Positions 27,294 to 36,326 of a DNA stretch of 43,117 nt are shown here, piece by piece (the first letter of the stretch is position 1; the number at the start of each line of letters is the position of its first letter). The stretch is from CAYLKS01 sp964384205 [NCBI: uncultured bacterium] (GTDB taxonomy: Bacteria; JAGOEH01), in NCBI GenBank assembly GCA_964384205.1, contig CAYLKS010000009.1, forward strand, positions 1 to 43,117. The letters run 5' to 3'. The notes beneath the pieces were generated by a model that saw only the letters and a program-made list of their open reading frames with translations, ran no database searches and was not told the DNA's origin. Position numbers and translations under genes: made by a program.

Positions 27294-29813
27294 TTGATAA
27301 ATATTAGAGATTTATCCGAAGAAAAAGTATTAATCTTTGATGGTGCAATGGGCACTAATATTCAGGCACAAAATCTTTCACCTGATGATTATGGAGGAAA
27401 AGACGGATGTAATGAATATCTTGTAATCTCGAAACCAGAAGCTATTGAAAAAGTCCATGCTTCTTTTTTTGAAGTTGGCTGCGATATTGTTGAAACCGAT
27501 ACTTTTGGAGCTAATGAAATAGTTTTATCAGAATACGGATTATCACATAAAACGTATGAATTAAATTTAAAAGCAGCTCAACTTGCCAAAAAAATAGCTT
27601 ATGATTTTTCAACAAATGACAAACCAAGATTTGTGTCAGGATCTATAGGCCCTGGATCTAAACTTCCATCATTAGGTCATATAACATTTGATGAAATTGT
27701 AAAAGCATACTATCCTCAGGCATTGGGATTAATTGACGGCGGCGTTGATATATTTCAGGTCGAAACTTCTCAGGATATGCTTTCTGCAAAAGCAATTATA
27801 TATGCTATTAAAAAAGCCTTAAAAGAAAAAAAGAAAGACATCCCAATAATTCTACAAGTTACTATAGAAAATACAGGACGAATGCTTATAGGTTCTGATA
27901 TGCACACTGTTATTGGAACATTTTTACGATATCCTCTTTTCGGTTTAGGAATAAACTGTGCGACCGGACCTAAACCAATGGAAGAACAGGTAAGAATTTT
28001 ATCTGAATACTCTCCTTTTAAAATATCAGTTTTACCAAATGCTGGAATGCCAGAATTAGTTGATGGCCAATATGTATATAATCTAAAACCAGAAGAACTT
28101 GCTGAGCCATTATACCACTTCGCTACAGATCTCGGCGCAAATTTTATAGGAGGATGTTGTGGAACTAAGCCTGAACATATTAAAAAAGTAGTAGAATTAG
28201 CTGAAAATTTATCGCCTAAAAAAAGAACTCCTAAAATCCGCCCTGGTGCCACTTCTAATTATTTTTTTCAAGAATTTAAAGTAGAACCAAAACCATTAAT
28301 AATAGGTGAGAGAACTAATGCAAATGGAAGTAAAAAATTTAAAGAATTACTCCTAAACAATGACTTCGATAATATGGTGGAAATAGCTATATCTCAACAA
28401 GACGAAGGTGCTCATATCCTTGATGTAAGCATAGCTTATGCAGGTAGGAATGAAAAAGAAGATATGGTTGCTTTCATCAAAAAAGCAAATCCGATGCTTC
28501 AAATTCCTATTATGATTGACTCAACTGATCCGGAAACTATTGAATGTACTTTAAAACTAATCGGTGGTAGAGCTATTATTAATTCAATAAATTTAGAAAA
28601 TGGCCCTGAAAAAGCCATCAAAATTATACAGATTGCCAAATCATTTGGTGCGGCTTTAGTTTGCCTAACAATTGATGAAGATGGCATGGCAAAAACTGCT
28701 GAAAAAAAATTAAAGATCGCTGAAAAAATCTATGATTTAGCAGTTAATAAATTTGGTATGCATGCCTCTGATTTATTTTTTGATCCATTAACTTTTACAC
28801 TTGCTTCAGGCGATCCAACTTTATATACAGCAGGTATAGAAACATTAAATGCTATAAAATTAATAAAAAATAAATTCCCAGAAAGTTTTGTTTCTTTGGG
28901 ATTAAGCAATATTTCCTATGGTTTAAAACCTAAAATCAGGCATGTATTAAATTCTATATTCCTCAAACGAGCTATAGAATACGGATTAGATGCTGCCATA
29001 TTGCATTCTGGTAAGATAATCCCATTAAATCAAATTACAGAAGAGGAAATCAAACTTTGCGATGATTTAATTTTTAACAAACGAGATGAAAATAATGATC
29101 CATTGCTTAACATAATAAATTTTTATGAAAAAAATACAACTTCAACAAGAAAAATAAATTGGAATGCTATTCCAGTAGAAGATAAAATAAAAAAATATAT
29201 AATCAATGGAAAGGCTATGAATTTAGAAGAAGATATAAATAAAGCCTTAGAAAAATATTCTGCTTTTGAAATTCTAAATAATATTTTAATGCCTGCTATG
29301 AAAGAAGTAGGAGTACTATTTAATGATGGAAGGCTACAACTTCCTTTTGTATTAAAATCTGCTGAAATTATGAAAAAAGCTGTGGCAATATTAAAGCCTC
29401 ATTTAATAATTGATAATAATCAAAATAACAAAGGAAAGATGGTACTGGCTACTGTTCAGGGAGACGTTCATGATATAGGGAAAAATTTAGTTGATATTAT
29501 ACTAAGCAATAATGGATATGAGATTATAAACTTAGGTATAAACCAATCTATTGAAAATATAATAAATGCAGTAATACAGCATAGACCTCATTGTATTGGA
29601 TTAAGTGGTTTATTAGTAAAATCGGTTTATGTTATGAAAGATAATTTAGAAATATTAAATCAAAATAAAATAGATATTCCTGTTATATGTGGCGGTGCAG
29701 CACTCACTGAAGATTATGTTTCAGAAGTATTGCAAAAAACATATAAAGGGAAAGTGTATTATGGAAAAGACGCATTTTCTGCTGTAAAATTTATGGAAAA
29801 AATAACAAAATGA
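27294..29813 (+). CDS. metH: Cobalamin-dependent methionine synthase without reactivation domain
   Basis: MetH moves a methyl group from methyl-THF through cobalamin to homocysteine. The 839-residue protein has the homocysteine domain (1-305; zinc cysteines in GINCATGP and GGCCGT near 286), the pterin domain (about 325-590; LIIGERTNANGSKKF), the cap, and the B12 domain with the axial-histidine motif GDVHDIGKN near 723. The C-terminal AdoMet activation domain of E. coli MetH (about 1227 residues) is absent, as in several anaerobes, so reactivation must use a separate protein. The start is a TTG at 27294, eight bases after AGGAG; no ATG is suitable. Confidence 0.95.
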   Translation: MINIRDLSEEKVLIFDGAMGTNIQAQNLSPDDYGGKDGCNEYLVISKPEAIEKVHASFFEVGCDIVETDTFGANEIVLSEYGLSHKTYELNLKAAQLAKKIAYDFSTNDKPRFVSGSIGPGSKLPSLGHITFDEIVKAYYPQALGLIDGGVDIFQVETSQDMLSAKAIIYAIKKALKEKKKDIPIILQVTIENTGRMLIGSDMHTVIGTFLRYPLFGLGINCATGPKPMEEQVRILSEYSPFKISVLPNAGMPELVDGQYVYNLKPEELAEPLYHFATDLGANFIGGCCGTKPEHIKKVVELAENLSPKKRTPKIRPGATSNYFFQEFKVEPKPLIIGERTNANGSKKFKELLLNNDFDNMVEIAISQQDEGAHILDVSIAYAGRNEKEDMVAFIKKANPMLQIPIMIDSTDPETIECTLKLIGGRAIINSINLENGPEKAIKIIQIAKSFGAALVCLTIDEDGMAKTAEKKLKIAEKIYDLAVNKFGMHASDLFFDPLTFTLASGDPTLYTAGIETLNAIKLIKNKFPESFVSLGLSNISYGLKPKIRHVLNSIFLKRAIEYGLDAAILHSGKIIPLNQITEEEIKLCDDLIFNKRDENNDPLLNIINFYEKNTTSTRKINWNAIPVEDKIKKYIINGKAMNLEEDINKALEKYSAFEILNNILMPAMKEVGVLFNDGRLQLPFVLKSAEIMKKAVAILKPHLIIDNNQNNKGKMVLATVQGDVHDIGKNLVDIILSNNGYEIINLGINQSIENIINAVIQHRPHCIGLSGLLVKSVYVMKDNLEILNQNKIDIPVICGGAALTEDYVSEVLQKTYKGKVYYGKDAFSAVKFMEKITK

Positions 29814-29840
29814 TACTTTTTAAAAGAATAAAAAAAAAAC

Positions 29841-29870
29841 TTGACATATTCCCTTTTTATTTTATATTAT
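29841..29870 (+). promoter_or_regulatory. Predicted promoter for the lipoprotein/LysM pair
   Basis: TTGACA (29841-29846) followed by TATATT after 16 bases or TATTAT after 18. A strong SD (AGGAGG) follows downstream, suggesting high expression. Confidence 0.6.
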
Positions 29871-29910
29871 TTTAAGTAATTTATTAGTTAATAAGAAAAG
29901 GAGGAATTAG

Positions 29911-30201
29911 ATGAAAAATGTTTTTCTAAAAAGAAGTAGTATCATCGGCTTTTCTGTGTTTTTAGGAGTAATGCTCAGTGTTACAAGTTGTACCAAAAGA
30001 CCAAATCAACAAGAGCTCCAGCAATTAGAAGAAGCTAAAAAAGCTGCAGAATCTGCAGAAGCAAGAGTTGCTGAACTTGAATCTAAAAAAGAACAGTTAA
30101 AAAAAGATATAGAAGATACAAAAAAAGCAATTGAAAATTGTAAGCAAGAAAAAGAAAATGTGAAAAAAGAAATTGAAGATTATAAAAAGAAATATGAATA
30201 A
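29911..30201 (+). CDS. Small coiled-coil lipoprotein
   Basis: The 96-residue protein has a type II signal peptide with a lipobox at VTSC (Cys27). The mature part is almost entirely a charged coiled coil (about 35-95), rich in Glu and Lys, reminiscent of Lpp-like envelope spacers although without the Lpp C-terminal lysine motif. AAAAGGAGG lies seven bases before the ATG. It is co-transcribed with the LysM protein, 16 bases downstream, and both are likely abundant envelope proteins. Confidence 0.8.
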   Translation: MKNVFLKRSSIIGFSVFLGVMLSVTSCTKRPNQQELQQLEEAKKAAESAEARVAELESKKEQLKKDIEDTKKAIENCKQEKENVKKEIEDYKKKYE

Positions 30202-30217
30202 AAAAGGAGAACTGAAA

Positions 30218-30844
30218 ATGAAAATTTTTAAATTTTTTGTAATATTATTCGTACTTTTTTCTTTTTTAGGCTCAAGTTTAGTATTTGCTCAAACTAATGA
30301 GAAAATGACATATGAACAATGGCAACAAAAACTTGCAGAATATCAAAAAAAAGAAGCTGATGCTAAAGCAAAAATCGCTAATTTAGAAAAAGAAGTAGCA
30401 GAATTAGAAAAAGAATTCAATGACTTAAAAGCTCAATTAGCTGATTGCCAAAAAGAATTATCAGACTTAAAGGCACAATTAGAAGAATTAAAAGCTAAAC
30501 CAAAAGTAGCAATCCATACAGTTCAAAAAGGAGAATGTCTCTGGAAAATAGCTGGTTATGATAAATATTATAATGATCCTTTAAAATGGCCTATCATCTA
30601 TAGAACAAATAGAGATAAAATTAAAGATCCTAATTTGATTTATCCTAATTGGAAATTAAGAATCCCTCTAAGTAAATTAGACCAATATAAAGTTCTATCT
30701 GGCGATTGGTTAATCAAAATAGCCGGGTATTGGGAAATTTATGGAGATTGGAAACAATGGAAAAAGATTTACGAAGCTAATAAAGATAAAATTAAAAATC
30801 CAGATCTTATCTATCCTGGTCAAGTATTTACTATTCCTAGATAA
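30218..30844 (+). CDS. Secreted coiled-coil protein with two LysM domains
   Basis: The 208-residue protein has a signal peptide (1-24, ending VFA), a coiled coil (about 30-95) and two LysM peptidoglycan-binding domains, about 99-146 ([14 protein letters not shown]) and 153-207 ([14 protein letters not shown]), each ending in LIYP and an (K/F)(L/T)IP strand. It probably links peptidoglycan to another envelope component, perhaps through its coil pairing with the preceding lipoprotein. The start at 30218 has AAAGGAG ten bases upstream; an upstream in-frame ATG at 30173 would hide the signal peptide and overlap the lipoprotein gene. Confidence 0.88.
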   Translation: MKIFKFFVILFVLFSFLGSSLVFAQTNEKMTYEQWQQKLAEYQKKEADAKAKIANLEKEVAELEKEFNDLKAQLADCQKELSDLKAQLEELKAKPKVAIHTVQKGECLWKIAGYDKYYNDPLKWPIIYRTNRDKIKDPNLIYPNWKLRIPLSKLDQYKVLSGDWLIKIAGYWEIYGDWKQWKKIYEANKDKIKNPDLIYPGQVFTIPR

Positions 30845-30868
30845 TTATCATATAAATTACATTTTTAG

Positions 30869-30908
30869 TACTCCTGACATTTAAGATATTGTCAGGAGTA
30901 TTTTTTTT
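30869..30908 (+). terminator. Strong rho-independent terminator
   Basis: TACTCCTGACA (30869-30879) pairs perfectly with TGTCAGGAGTA (30890-30900), with a ten-base loop, followed by eight T (30901-30908). Confidence 0.92.
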
Positions 30909-30920
30909 AAAAATTTTAAT

Positions 30921-30934
30921 AAGGAGTAATAATT
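30921..30934 (+). promoter_or_regulatory. SD and possible non-ATG start of phoH
   Basis: AAGGAG (30921-30926) is the only SD ahead of phoH. It lies 20 bases from the first ATG (30947) but five bases from an in-frame ATT at 30932. Either translation starts at ATT, as in infC, or the SD spacing is abnormally long. Confidence 0.4.
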
Positions 30935-30946
30935 ATAGAAAATTTT

Positions 30947-31897
30947 ATGATTCGCGAGATTGATATATCAGATATAGATCCTATTGAGTTATTGGGGTTT
31001 AAAGATAAAAATCTTAAATTAATTGAAAAAGAATTTTATAGTAGTATTATATATAGAAATTCTAAAATAATTATTAGTGGGCATCCAGATGAAATAAGAA
31101 AAATATCTAAAGTATTTGAATTACTTATACTGTACATAAAAAATAATAGAAAAATAACTAAAAATGAAATTTATTATACAATTGATAGAATTGATAATGA
31201 AGAAAGAATTGAATTAAAACATATATTTGCAAAAGAACTTACCCTGGAAGGGTTAAAAACAAAAATCCATCCTAAGACTGAGGGACAAGCTAAATTAATA
31301 GATGCTATGATTAAAAATGATATTGTATTTGTAATAGGACCTGCTGGAACAGGTAAGACATATTTAGCCGTAGCAATGGCTGCCGCTTTATTGAAAAAAA
31401 ACAAAATCGAACGAATTATATTAACAAGACCTGCTGTAGAAGCTGGCGAAAGCCTTGGATTTTTACCAGGAGATCTTAAAGAAAAAGTTGATCCTTATTT
31501 AAGACCTTTATATGATTCATTATATGATATGATTCCTTTTGATAAAGTGAAAAAACTGATGGAAAATGATATTATTGAAATCTTACCTCTGGCATATATG
31601 AGAGGAAGAACTTTAAATAACGCTTTTATAATATTAGATGAAGCTCAAAATACTACCTTCTCACAGATGAAAATGTTCTTAACAAGGCTTGGATATAATT
31701 CAAAAGCTGTTATAACAGGAGATATTACTCAAATAGATCTGGATAAAAAAGCCACATCCGGCCTGAAAAATATTCAAGAAATATTAGGTTCAATTAATGG
31801 TATAGAATTTGTACACCTTACAGAAGCCGATGTGGTACGACATCGATTAATAAAAAAAATTATTAAAGCATATGAACAATACGAAAAAACACAATAA
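30947..31897 (+). CDS. phoH: PhoH-family ATPase
   Basis: This 316-residue cytoplasmic protein belongs to the PhoH/YbeZ family, a P-loop ATPase linked to ribosome and RNA metabolism. An N-terminal KH-like region (about 1-110) precedes Walker A GPAGTGKTY (near 130), the segment TRPAVEAGESLGFLPGD, Walker B ILDEAQNTT and the sensor TGDITQID. It heads a conserved phoH-pgpH-ybeY-dusB group, and overlaps pgpH by 26 bases. The frame may extend five codons upstream to an ATT at 30932. Confidence 0.95.
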   Translation: MIREIDISDIDPIELLGFKDKNLKLIEKEFYSSIIYRNSKIIISGHPDEIRKISKVFELLILYIKNNRKITKNEIYYTIDRIDNEERIELKHIFAKELTLEGLKTKIHPKTEGQAKLIDAMIKNDIVFVIGPAGTGKTYLAVAMAAALLKKNKIERIILTRPAVEAGESLGFLPGDLKEKVDPYLRPLYDSLYDMIPFDKVKKLMENDIIEILPLAYMRGRTLNNAFIILDEAQNTTFSQMKMFLTRLGYNSKAVITGDITQIDLDKKATSGLKNIQEILGSINGIEFVHLTEADVVRHRLIKKIIKAYEQYEKTQ

Positions 31898-34136
31898 GCA
31901 TTTTTTTGATGATTCAAAAAATATTTTAAAAAAAATCGCTCTTTTTCTTAATGAAAAATCTAAAATTATATTGCTATATACAAGTATACTATTATATATA
32001 TTGATAATATTCTATTTAACCCCCAAAGAGAAAACTACATTTGTTCTGAAATATAAAAAAGATGATATTGCAAAAGAAGATATAATTGCTAAAATAGATT
32101 TTCCTATATTAAAAGATTCTATAGAACTAAAAAAAGAAATACAGTTAGCAGCATCTCAAATATATCCTGTATTTAATAAAAATGATAATCTCATAAACTC
32201 AAAAGTAAAAGAAATTCAAAATATTTTGAATAACATCAGGAATTTTTCTATAGCACAAATAAAAGAGAAATATGACCTCACAATTTCAGAATATATACAA
32301 AACCAACTAAAAAATCGAAAAATTTATAATAAATTACTAAATGACTTTACCAATATATTTAAAAATGTATACAAAATAGGAGTATGTAGAAATAAAGATG
32401 AAGTACAAAAAATTGCTACAAATGGTATTATTACCTTAAAAAGTACAAAAGAAGAAAATCAAATATTAGCTTCATCATTATATGATGAAGAATCTGTCAT
32501 CAATATAATTCTTAATAAAACAAAATGGTTTATAGCAAACAATGAAGAAAAGAAAAAATTTATTTATGATTTATCTTTATATCTTTTTGAACCTAATATT
32601 GTATATAACGAAACATTAACAAATATATTAAAAGAGCAGGCAAAAAATTCTATAAATATTACAAAAGGATATATAAAAAAGGGAGAGAAAATAGTCGGAA
32701 AATATGAAAGAATAACTCCTGAAATTTACCAAAAACTAAAATCTCAAGAAATAGCTTTAAAGAAAAATCAACACAATCAAAGTAACTTTAGAAAATTCTT
32801 CCAACCAAATTTTGCAAAATTCTTTTTTATTATATTTACAATTCTGATATTCTTTACAGTCATATTCTTTTATGATAAAAAATATATATTTGAATTTAAA
32901 TATATAAATTTAATTCAAATAATCACTATTCTTCCTCTTATTATTTTCAATATAATCTCAAGATCTAATTCTGAACTGCAATTATTAAATCCAATCACTC
33001 TGGCTGTTATCTTAGTATGTATTTTAACAAATCATAATATAGGTTTTATATCTGCATTTTATTTAGCTGTATTATTAGGTATATATGACAACTATGATTT
33101 CAGTACTTTCTATATTGCTCTATTTGTCTTAATAATTGCAAATTATAGTGTATTAAATATTAAAAAAAGAAAAGATTTTTATAAATCTCTCTTAATCCTA
33201 CCTGTGGCATATACAATAATATTGTTAATAATATATTTCAATACCCTATCCCCTACTCAATCATTATATACAGAATTTTTATATGGAATAATTGCTGGAT
33301 TTATTGCACCTGTATTAGCTATTGGGCTACTACCAATATTCGAAAGCATATATGGAATTACTACCGATCTCACTTTATTAGAATTATCGGATTTAAATCA
33401 TCCACTTTTGCAGGAATTAGCTGTTAAAGCTCCTGGAACTTATAGTCATAGTCTGACAGTTGGAACATTAGCAAAAGAAGCAGCAAATGCAATAGGTGCT
33501 AACCCGCTTCTTGCAAGAGTTGGCGCTTATTTTCATGATATTGGTAAAATTGAAAAACCGGAATATTTTATTGAAAATCAACATGGTGAAAATAAACATG
33601 ACAATCTAAATCCGAATATGAGTGCTTTAATATTAACAAACCATGTAAAAGAAGGATTAGAATTAGCTAAAAAATATAAACTACCCAAAGAAATTATGGA
33701 AATAATATCACAACATCATGGAACATCATTAATAAAATATTTCTATGATAAAGCGATCAAATCATCAGAAAATACTCAACATATAATTTCCGAAGAAAGT
33801 TTTAGATACCCCGGGCCAAAACCAAAATCAAAAGAAGCAGGTATAGTTATGCTGGCTGATTCTATCGAAGCAGTATCAAGGACATTAAAAAATCCTACTT
33901 CCTCAAGGATAAAATCAACTATTGAAGAAATTATAAAAGATAAATTCCTATCAGGAGAATTAGATGAATCTAATTTAACTTTAAGAGAATTAAATTCTAT
34001 TGCTGAAGCTTTTCTAAAAATTTTAAGCGGTATGCATCATCAAAGGATAGAATACCCAGATCAAATAAAAAATAATAATAACAATAATAATACGTTAGAA
34101 AAAAATGCCCAAAGCAAGAGTGAAAAAAATGATTAA
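31872..34136 (+). CDS. pgpH: 7TM-HD membrane phosphohydrolase (PgpH type, c-di-AMP)
   Basis: The 754-residue protein has a first membrane segment (31-50), an extracytoplasmic 7TMR-HDED region (about 55-310), a block of membrane helices (about 315-500) and a cytoplasmic HD domain (about 510-720). In the HD domain the HD pair is in YFHDIGKIEKP near 553, followed by HDNLNP, HHG and ADSIEAVSRT. The characterised Listeria PgpH degrades c-di-AMP to pApA. c-di-AMP is therefore the likely ligand, though no cyclase is seen in the window. The C terminus is low complexity (asparagine run). It overlaps ybeY by eight bases. Confidence 0.9.
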   Translation: MNNTKKHNKHFFDDSKNILKKIALFLNEKSKIILLYTSILLYILIIFYLTPKEKTTFVLKYKKDDIAKEDIIAKIDFPILKDSIELKKEIQLAASQIYPVFNKNDNLINSKVKEIQNILNNIRNFSIAQIKEKYDLTISEYIQNQLKNRKIYNKLLNDFTNIFKNVYKIGVCRNKDEVQKIATNGIITLKSTKEENQILASSLYDEESVINIILNKTKWFIANNEEKKKFIYDLSLYLFEPNIVYNETLTNILKEQAKNSINITKGYIKKGEKIVGKYERITPEIYQKLKSQEIALKKNQHNQSNFRKFFQPNFAKFFFIIFTILIFFTVIFFYDKKYIFEFKYINLIQIITILPLIIFNIISRSNSELQLLNPITLAVILVCILTNHNIGFISAFYLAVLLGIYDNYDFSTFYIALFVLIIANYSVLNIKKRKDFYKSLLILPVAYTIILLIIYFNTLSPTQSLYTEFLYGIIAGFIAPVLAIGLLPIFESIYGITTDLTLLELSDLNHPLLQELAVKAPGTYSHSLTVGTLAKEAANAIGANPLLARVGAYFHDIGKIEKPEYFIENQHGENKHDNLNPNMSALILTNHVKEGLELAKKYKLPKEIMEIISQHHGTSLIKYFYDKAIKSSENTQHIISEESFRYPGPKPKSKEAGIVMLADSIEAVSRTLKNPTSSRIKSTIEEIIKDKFLSGELDESNLTLRELNSIAEAFLKILSGMHHQRIEYPDQIKNNNNNNNTLEKNAQSKSEKND

Positions 34137-34554
34137 TATAATAAATGAAAATGACAAATTCAAACAAATAAACACAGCCAAATGGGAAAAAATAGCATCT
34201 GAAATATTAAAAAAATTAAATATTAATAATAAAAATCTTGATATTATTTTCACAGACGAAGATTTTATTTTAGATTTAAATAGAAAATATTTAAATCATG
34301 ATTATATAACAGATGTCATTGCCTTTGAAAATACCATAGATGAACCTGATTTTTTAGGAGAAATTTATATTTGCCTTGAACAGGCTCAAAGGCAAGCTCC
34401 AGAATTTAATAATTCATTTGAAGAAGAATTGTTAACATTAATCATACATGGAATCTTGCATTTAGTTGGTTATAATGATATAGAACCTGATGATAAAAAA
34501 ATAATGTTTGACAAGCAAAATAAAATTTTCCAAGAAATCAAACATGAATTATAA
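34129..34554 (+). CDS. ybeY: rRNA maturation endoribonuclease YbeY
   Basis: YbeY is a zinc-dependent RNase acting in 16S rRNA 3'-end maturation and ribosome quality control. This 141-residue copy has VIAFENTIDEPDFLGEIYI and the metal motif HGILHLVGYND. The third zinc ligand, His in the E. coli motif HGxLHLxGYDH, is Asp here, as in the Bacteroidota-type GYKD form. The ATG at 34129 overlaps the pgpH stop; an upstream in-frame ATG (34105) would add eight basic residues without an SD. Confidence 0.9.
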   Translation: MINIINENDKFKQINTAKWEKIASEILKKLNINNKNLDIIFTDEDFILDLNRKYLNHDYITDVIAFENTIDEPDFLGEIYICLEQAQRQAPEFNNSFEEELLTLIIHGILHLVGYNDIEPDDKKIMFDKQNKIFQEIKHEL

Positions 34555-35476
34555 ATATATCTTAGCCCCATTGGCAGGTCTTACTGATAAAGCATTCCGT
34601 AGACTATGCTCAGAATTTGGTGCGGATTTAACATTCACAGAAATGATCAGTTCCGATGGTTTAGTACATAACTTCAAAAAAACATCTAAATTACTTGAAA
34701 AATATGAAAATGAATCTAATGTAGGTGTTCAATTATTCGGACATAAAGAAGATCTCATATTGGAATCAGTTAAAATATTAAATGATTTTGAATTCCTTAT
34801 TCTTGATTTTAATGTAGGATGTCCTGTCAAAAAAGTATTTAATAGTGGTTCCGGGGCTGCTTTACTAAAAGATTTAAAAAAATTATCACATATAATGAAT
34901 ATAATAAAAAAAAATACAAAATTCCCATTATCCATGAAAATCCGGGTGGGAATAAATGAAATAGATTATAACATAGTTGACTATATTATTAAAGTCGCTG
35001 AAGATTTAAAATTATCATTTTTAACAATACATGGAAGGGCAAGAAAACAAATGTTTTCAGGTAAAGCAGATTGGAATGTAATCAAATATGCAATTGATAA
35101 AGCAAAAATACCAATTATTGGAAATGGGGATATTTTTACATTCAAAGATGCTAAAGAAAAAATGGAAAAATATAAACCAGCAGGGATAATGATAGCAAGA
35201 GGAGCATTAAGCAATCCATTTATATTCAAAGAACTAAAATTGGACAAAGAACTATTGATCTCCAATTACGAAAAATTAAAAACTGCTACAAGACATTTTA
35301 TGTATATGCTACAATATAAAGATACAAATAGAGCTATAAAAGAAATGAGAAAATTCTGGGGATGGTATTCTAAGGGAATGAAAAACTCATCATCATTCAG
35401 ATATACAATATTCAGACTGAATTCCATTGCAGATATATTATCTTATGTTAACGAATATATTGAATCAATAAAGTAA
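34544..35476 (+). CDS. dusB: tRNA-dihydrouridine synthase
   Basis: This FMN enzyme reduces uridines in tRNA D-loops. The 310-residue protein starts YKYILAPLAGLTDKAFRRLC, a Dus signature, and shows the catalytic-cysteine segment DFNVGCPVKKVFNSGSGAALLKD, KIRVGI, HGRARKQMFSGKADW and GNGDIF. I start at the ATG at 34544; an upstream TTG at 34508 gives an extension unlike the family. It overlaps ybeY by 11 bases. Its stop is one base from the stop of the opposing nadC. Confidence 0.92.
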   Translation: MNYKYILAPLAGLTDKAFRRLCSEFGADLTFTEMISSDGLVHNFKKTSKLLEKYENESNVGVQLFGHKEDLILESVKILNDFEFLILDFNVGCPVKKVFNSGSGAALLKDLKKLSHIMNIIKKNTKFPLSMKIRVGINEIDYNIVDYIIKVAEDLKLSFLTIHGRARKQMFSGKADWNVIKYAIDKAKIPIIGNGDIFTFKDAKEKMEKYKPAGIMIARGALSNPFIFKELKLDKELLISNYEKLKTATRHFMYMLQYKDTNRAIKEMRKFWGWYSKGMKNSSSFRYTIFRLNSIADILSYVNEYIESIK

Positions 35477-35477
35477 A

Positions 35478-36326
35478 TTATTCTACTATTATTGAAAAAT
35501 CAAATGCTCTAACAGAATGGGTTAAAAACCCCATTGAAATATAGTCAATACCTGTTTTAGCTATTTCTTCTAATTTTTCTGGTGTCACATTGCCTGAGAC
35601 TTCTATTTTTATATTTTTATTATTATTTCTTACAATATTTACCCCAGATTTTATCATATCAATTGTAAAATTATCAAACATAATAACATCTATATCTAAT
35701 TTTGAAGCTATTTCTACCTCATCAAGATTTTCAGTTTCAACTTCTATTTTGTATTTCTTACCATATTTATTTATCACATTTTTCACAGCATTTTCTAATC
35801 CACCAGAAGCATTTTTATGATTTTCTTTTATCAAAATCATATCAAATAAACCAATTCTATGATTTATGCCACCTCCCACAAAAACTGAATATTTATCTAA
35901 CATTCTAAAAGCCGGTATTGTCTTTCTTGTATCTAAAATATTAACATTATACTGTGAAATTTTACTTTGCAATTTATTTACAGTAGTTGCAATGCCAGAC
36001 ATTCTCTGTAAAAAATTCAATGCAGTCCTTTCTGCTTTCAAAATATTTTTAATACTTCCTTCAATAATTGCTATCATTTCTTTAAAATTTATAACATCTC
36101 CATCTGATCTTAACCATTGAATTTTTATATCCTTATCTAAAAATAAAAAAACATCTTCAAAAACCTGTCTCCCACATAATATGCCTTCCTCTTTTGAATA
36201 CAAAAAAGCTTTTTTATGAAAATCTTCTGTAATAGTTGCATCTGTGGTAATATCTCCTGCTTCGCCTAAATCTTCAGCTAACGCAAGTTCTATCAATTTA
36301 CTATAATACTTTTTTTCCAATATCAT
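35478..36326 (-). CDS. nadC: Nicotinate-nucleotide pyrophosphorylase (quinolinate phosphoribosyltransferase)
   Basis: NadC makes nicotinate mononucleotide from quinolinate and PRPP in de novo NAD synthesis. The 282 residues match the family: EDLGEAGDITTDA near the N terminus, ERTALNFLQRMSGIAT, DTRKTIPAFRMLDKYSV, GGGINHRIGLFDMILIKENH, and EVETENLDE. AAAGGA precedes the ATG. It is the last gene of the thiamine-riboswitch operon and overlaps the kinase gene by 26 bases, so it is probably under the same TPP control. Confidence 0.96.
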   Translation of the reverse strand: MILEKKYYSKLIELALAEDLGEAGDITTDATITEDFHKKAFLYSKEEGILCGRQVFEDVFLFLDKDIKIQWLRSDGDVINFKEMIAIIEGSIKNILKAERTALNFLQRMSGIATTVNKLQSKISQYNVNILDTRKTIPAFRMLDKYSVFVGGGINHRIGLFDMILIKENHKNASGGLENAVKNVINKYGKKYKIEVETENLDEVEIASKLDIDVIMFDNFTIDMIKSGVNIVRNNNKNIKIEVSGNVTPEKLEEIAKTGIDYISMGFLTHSVRAFDFSIIVE

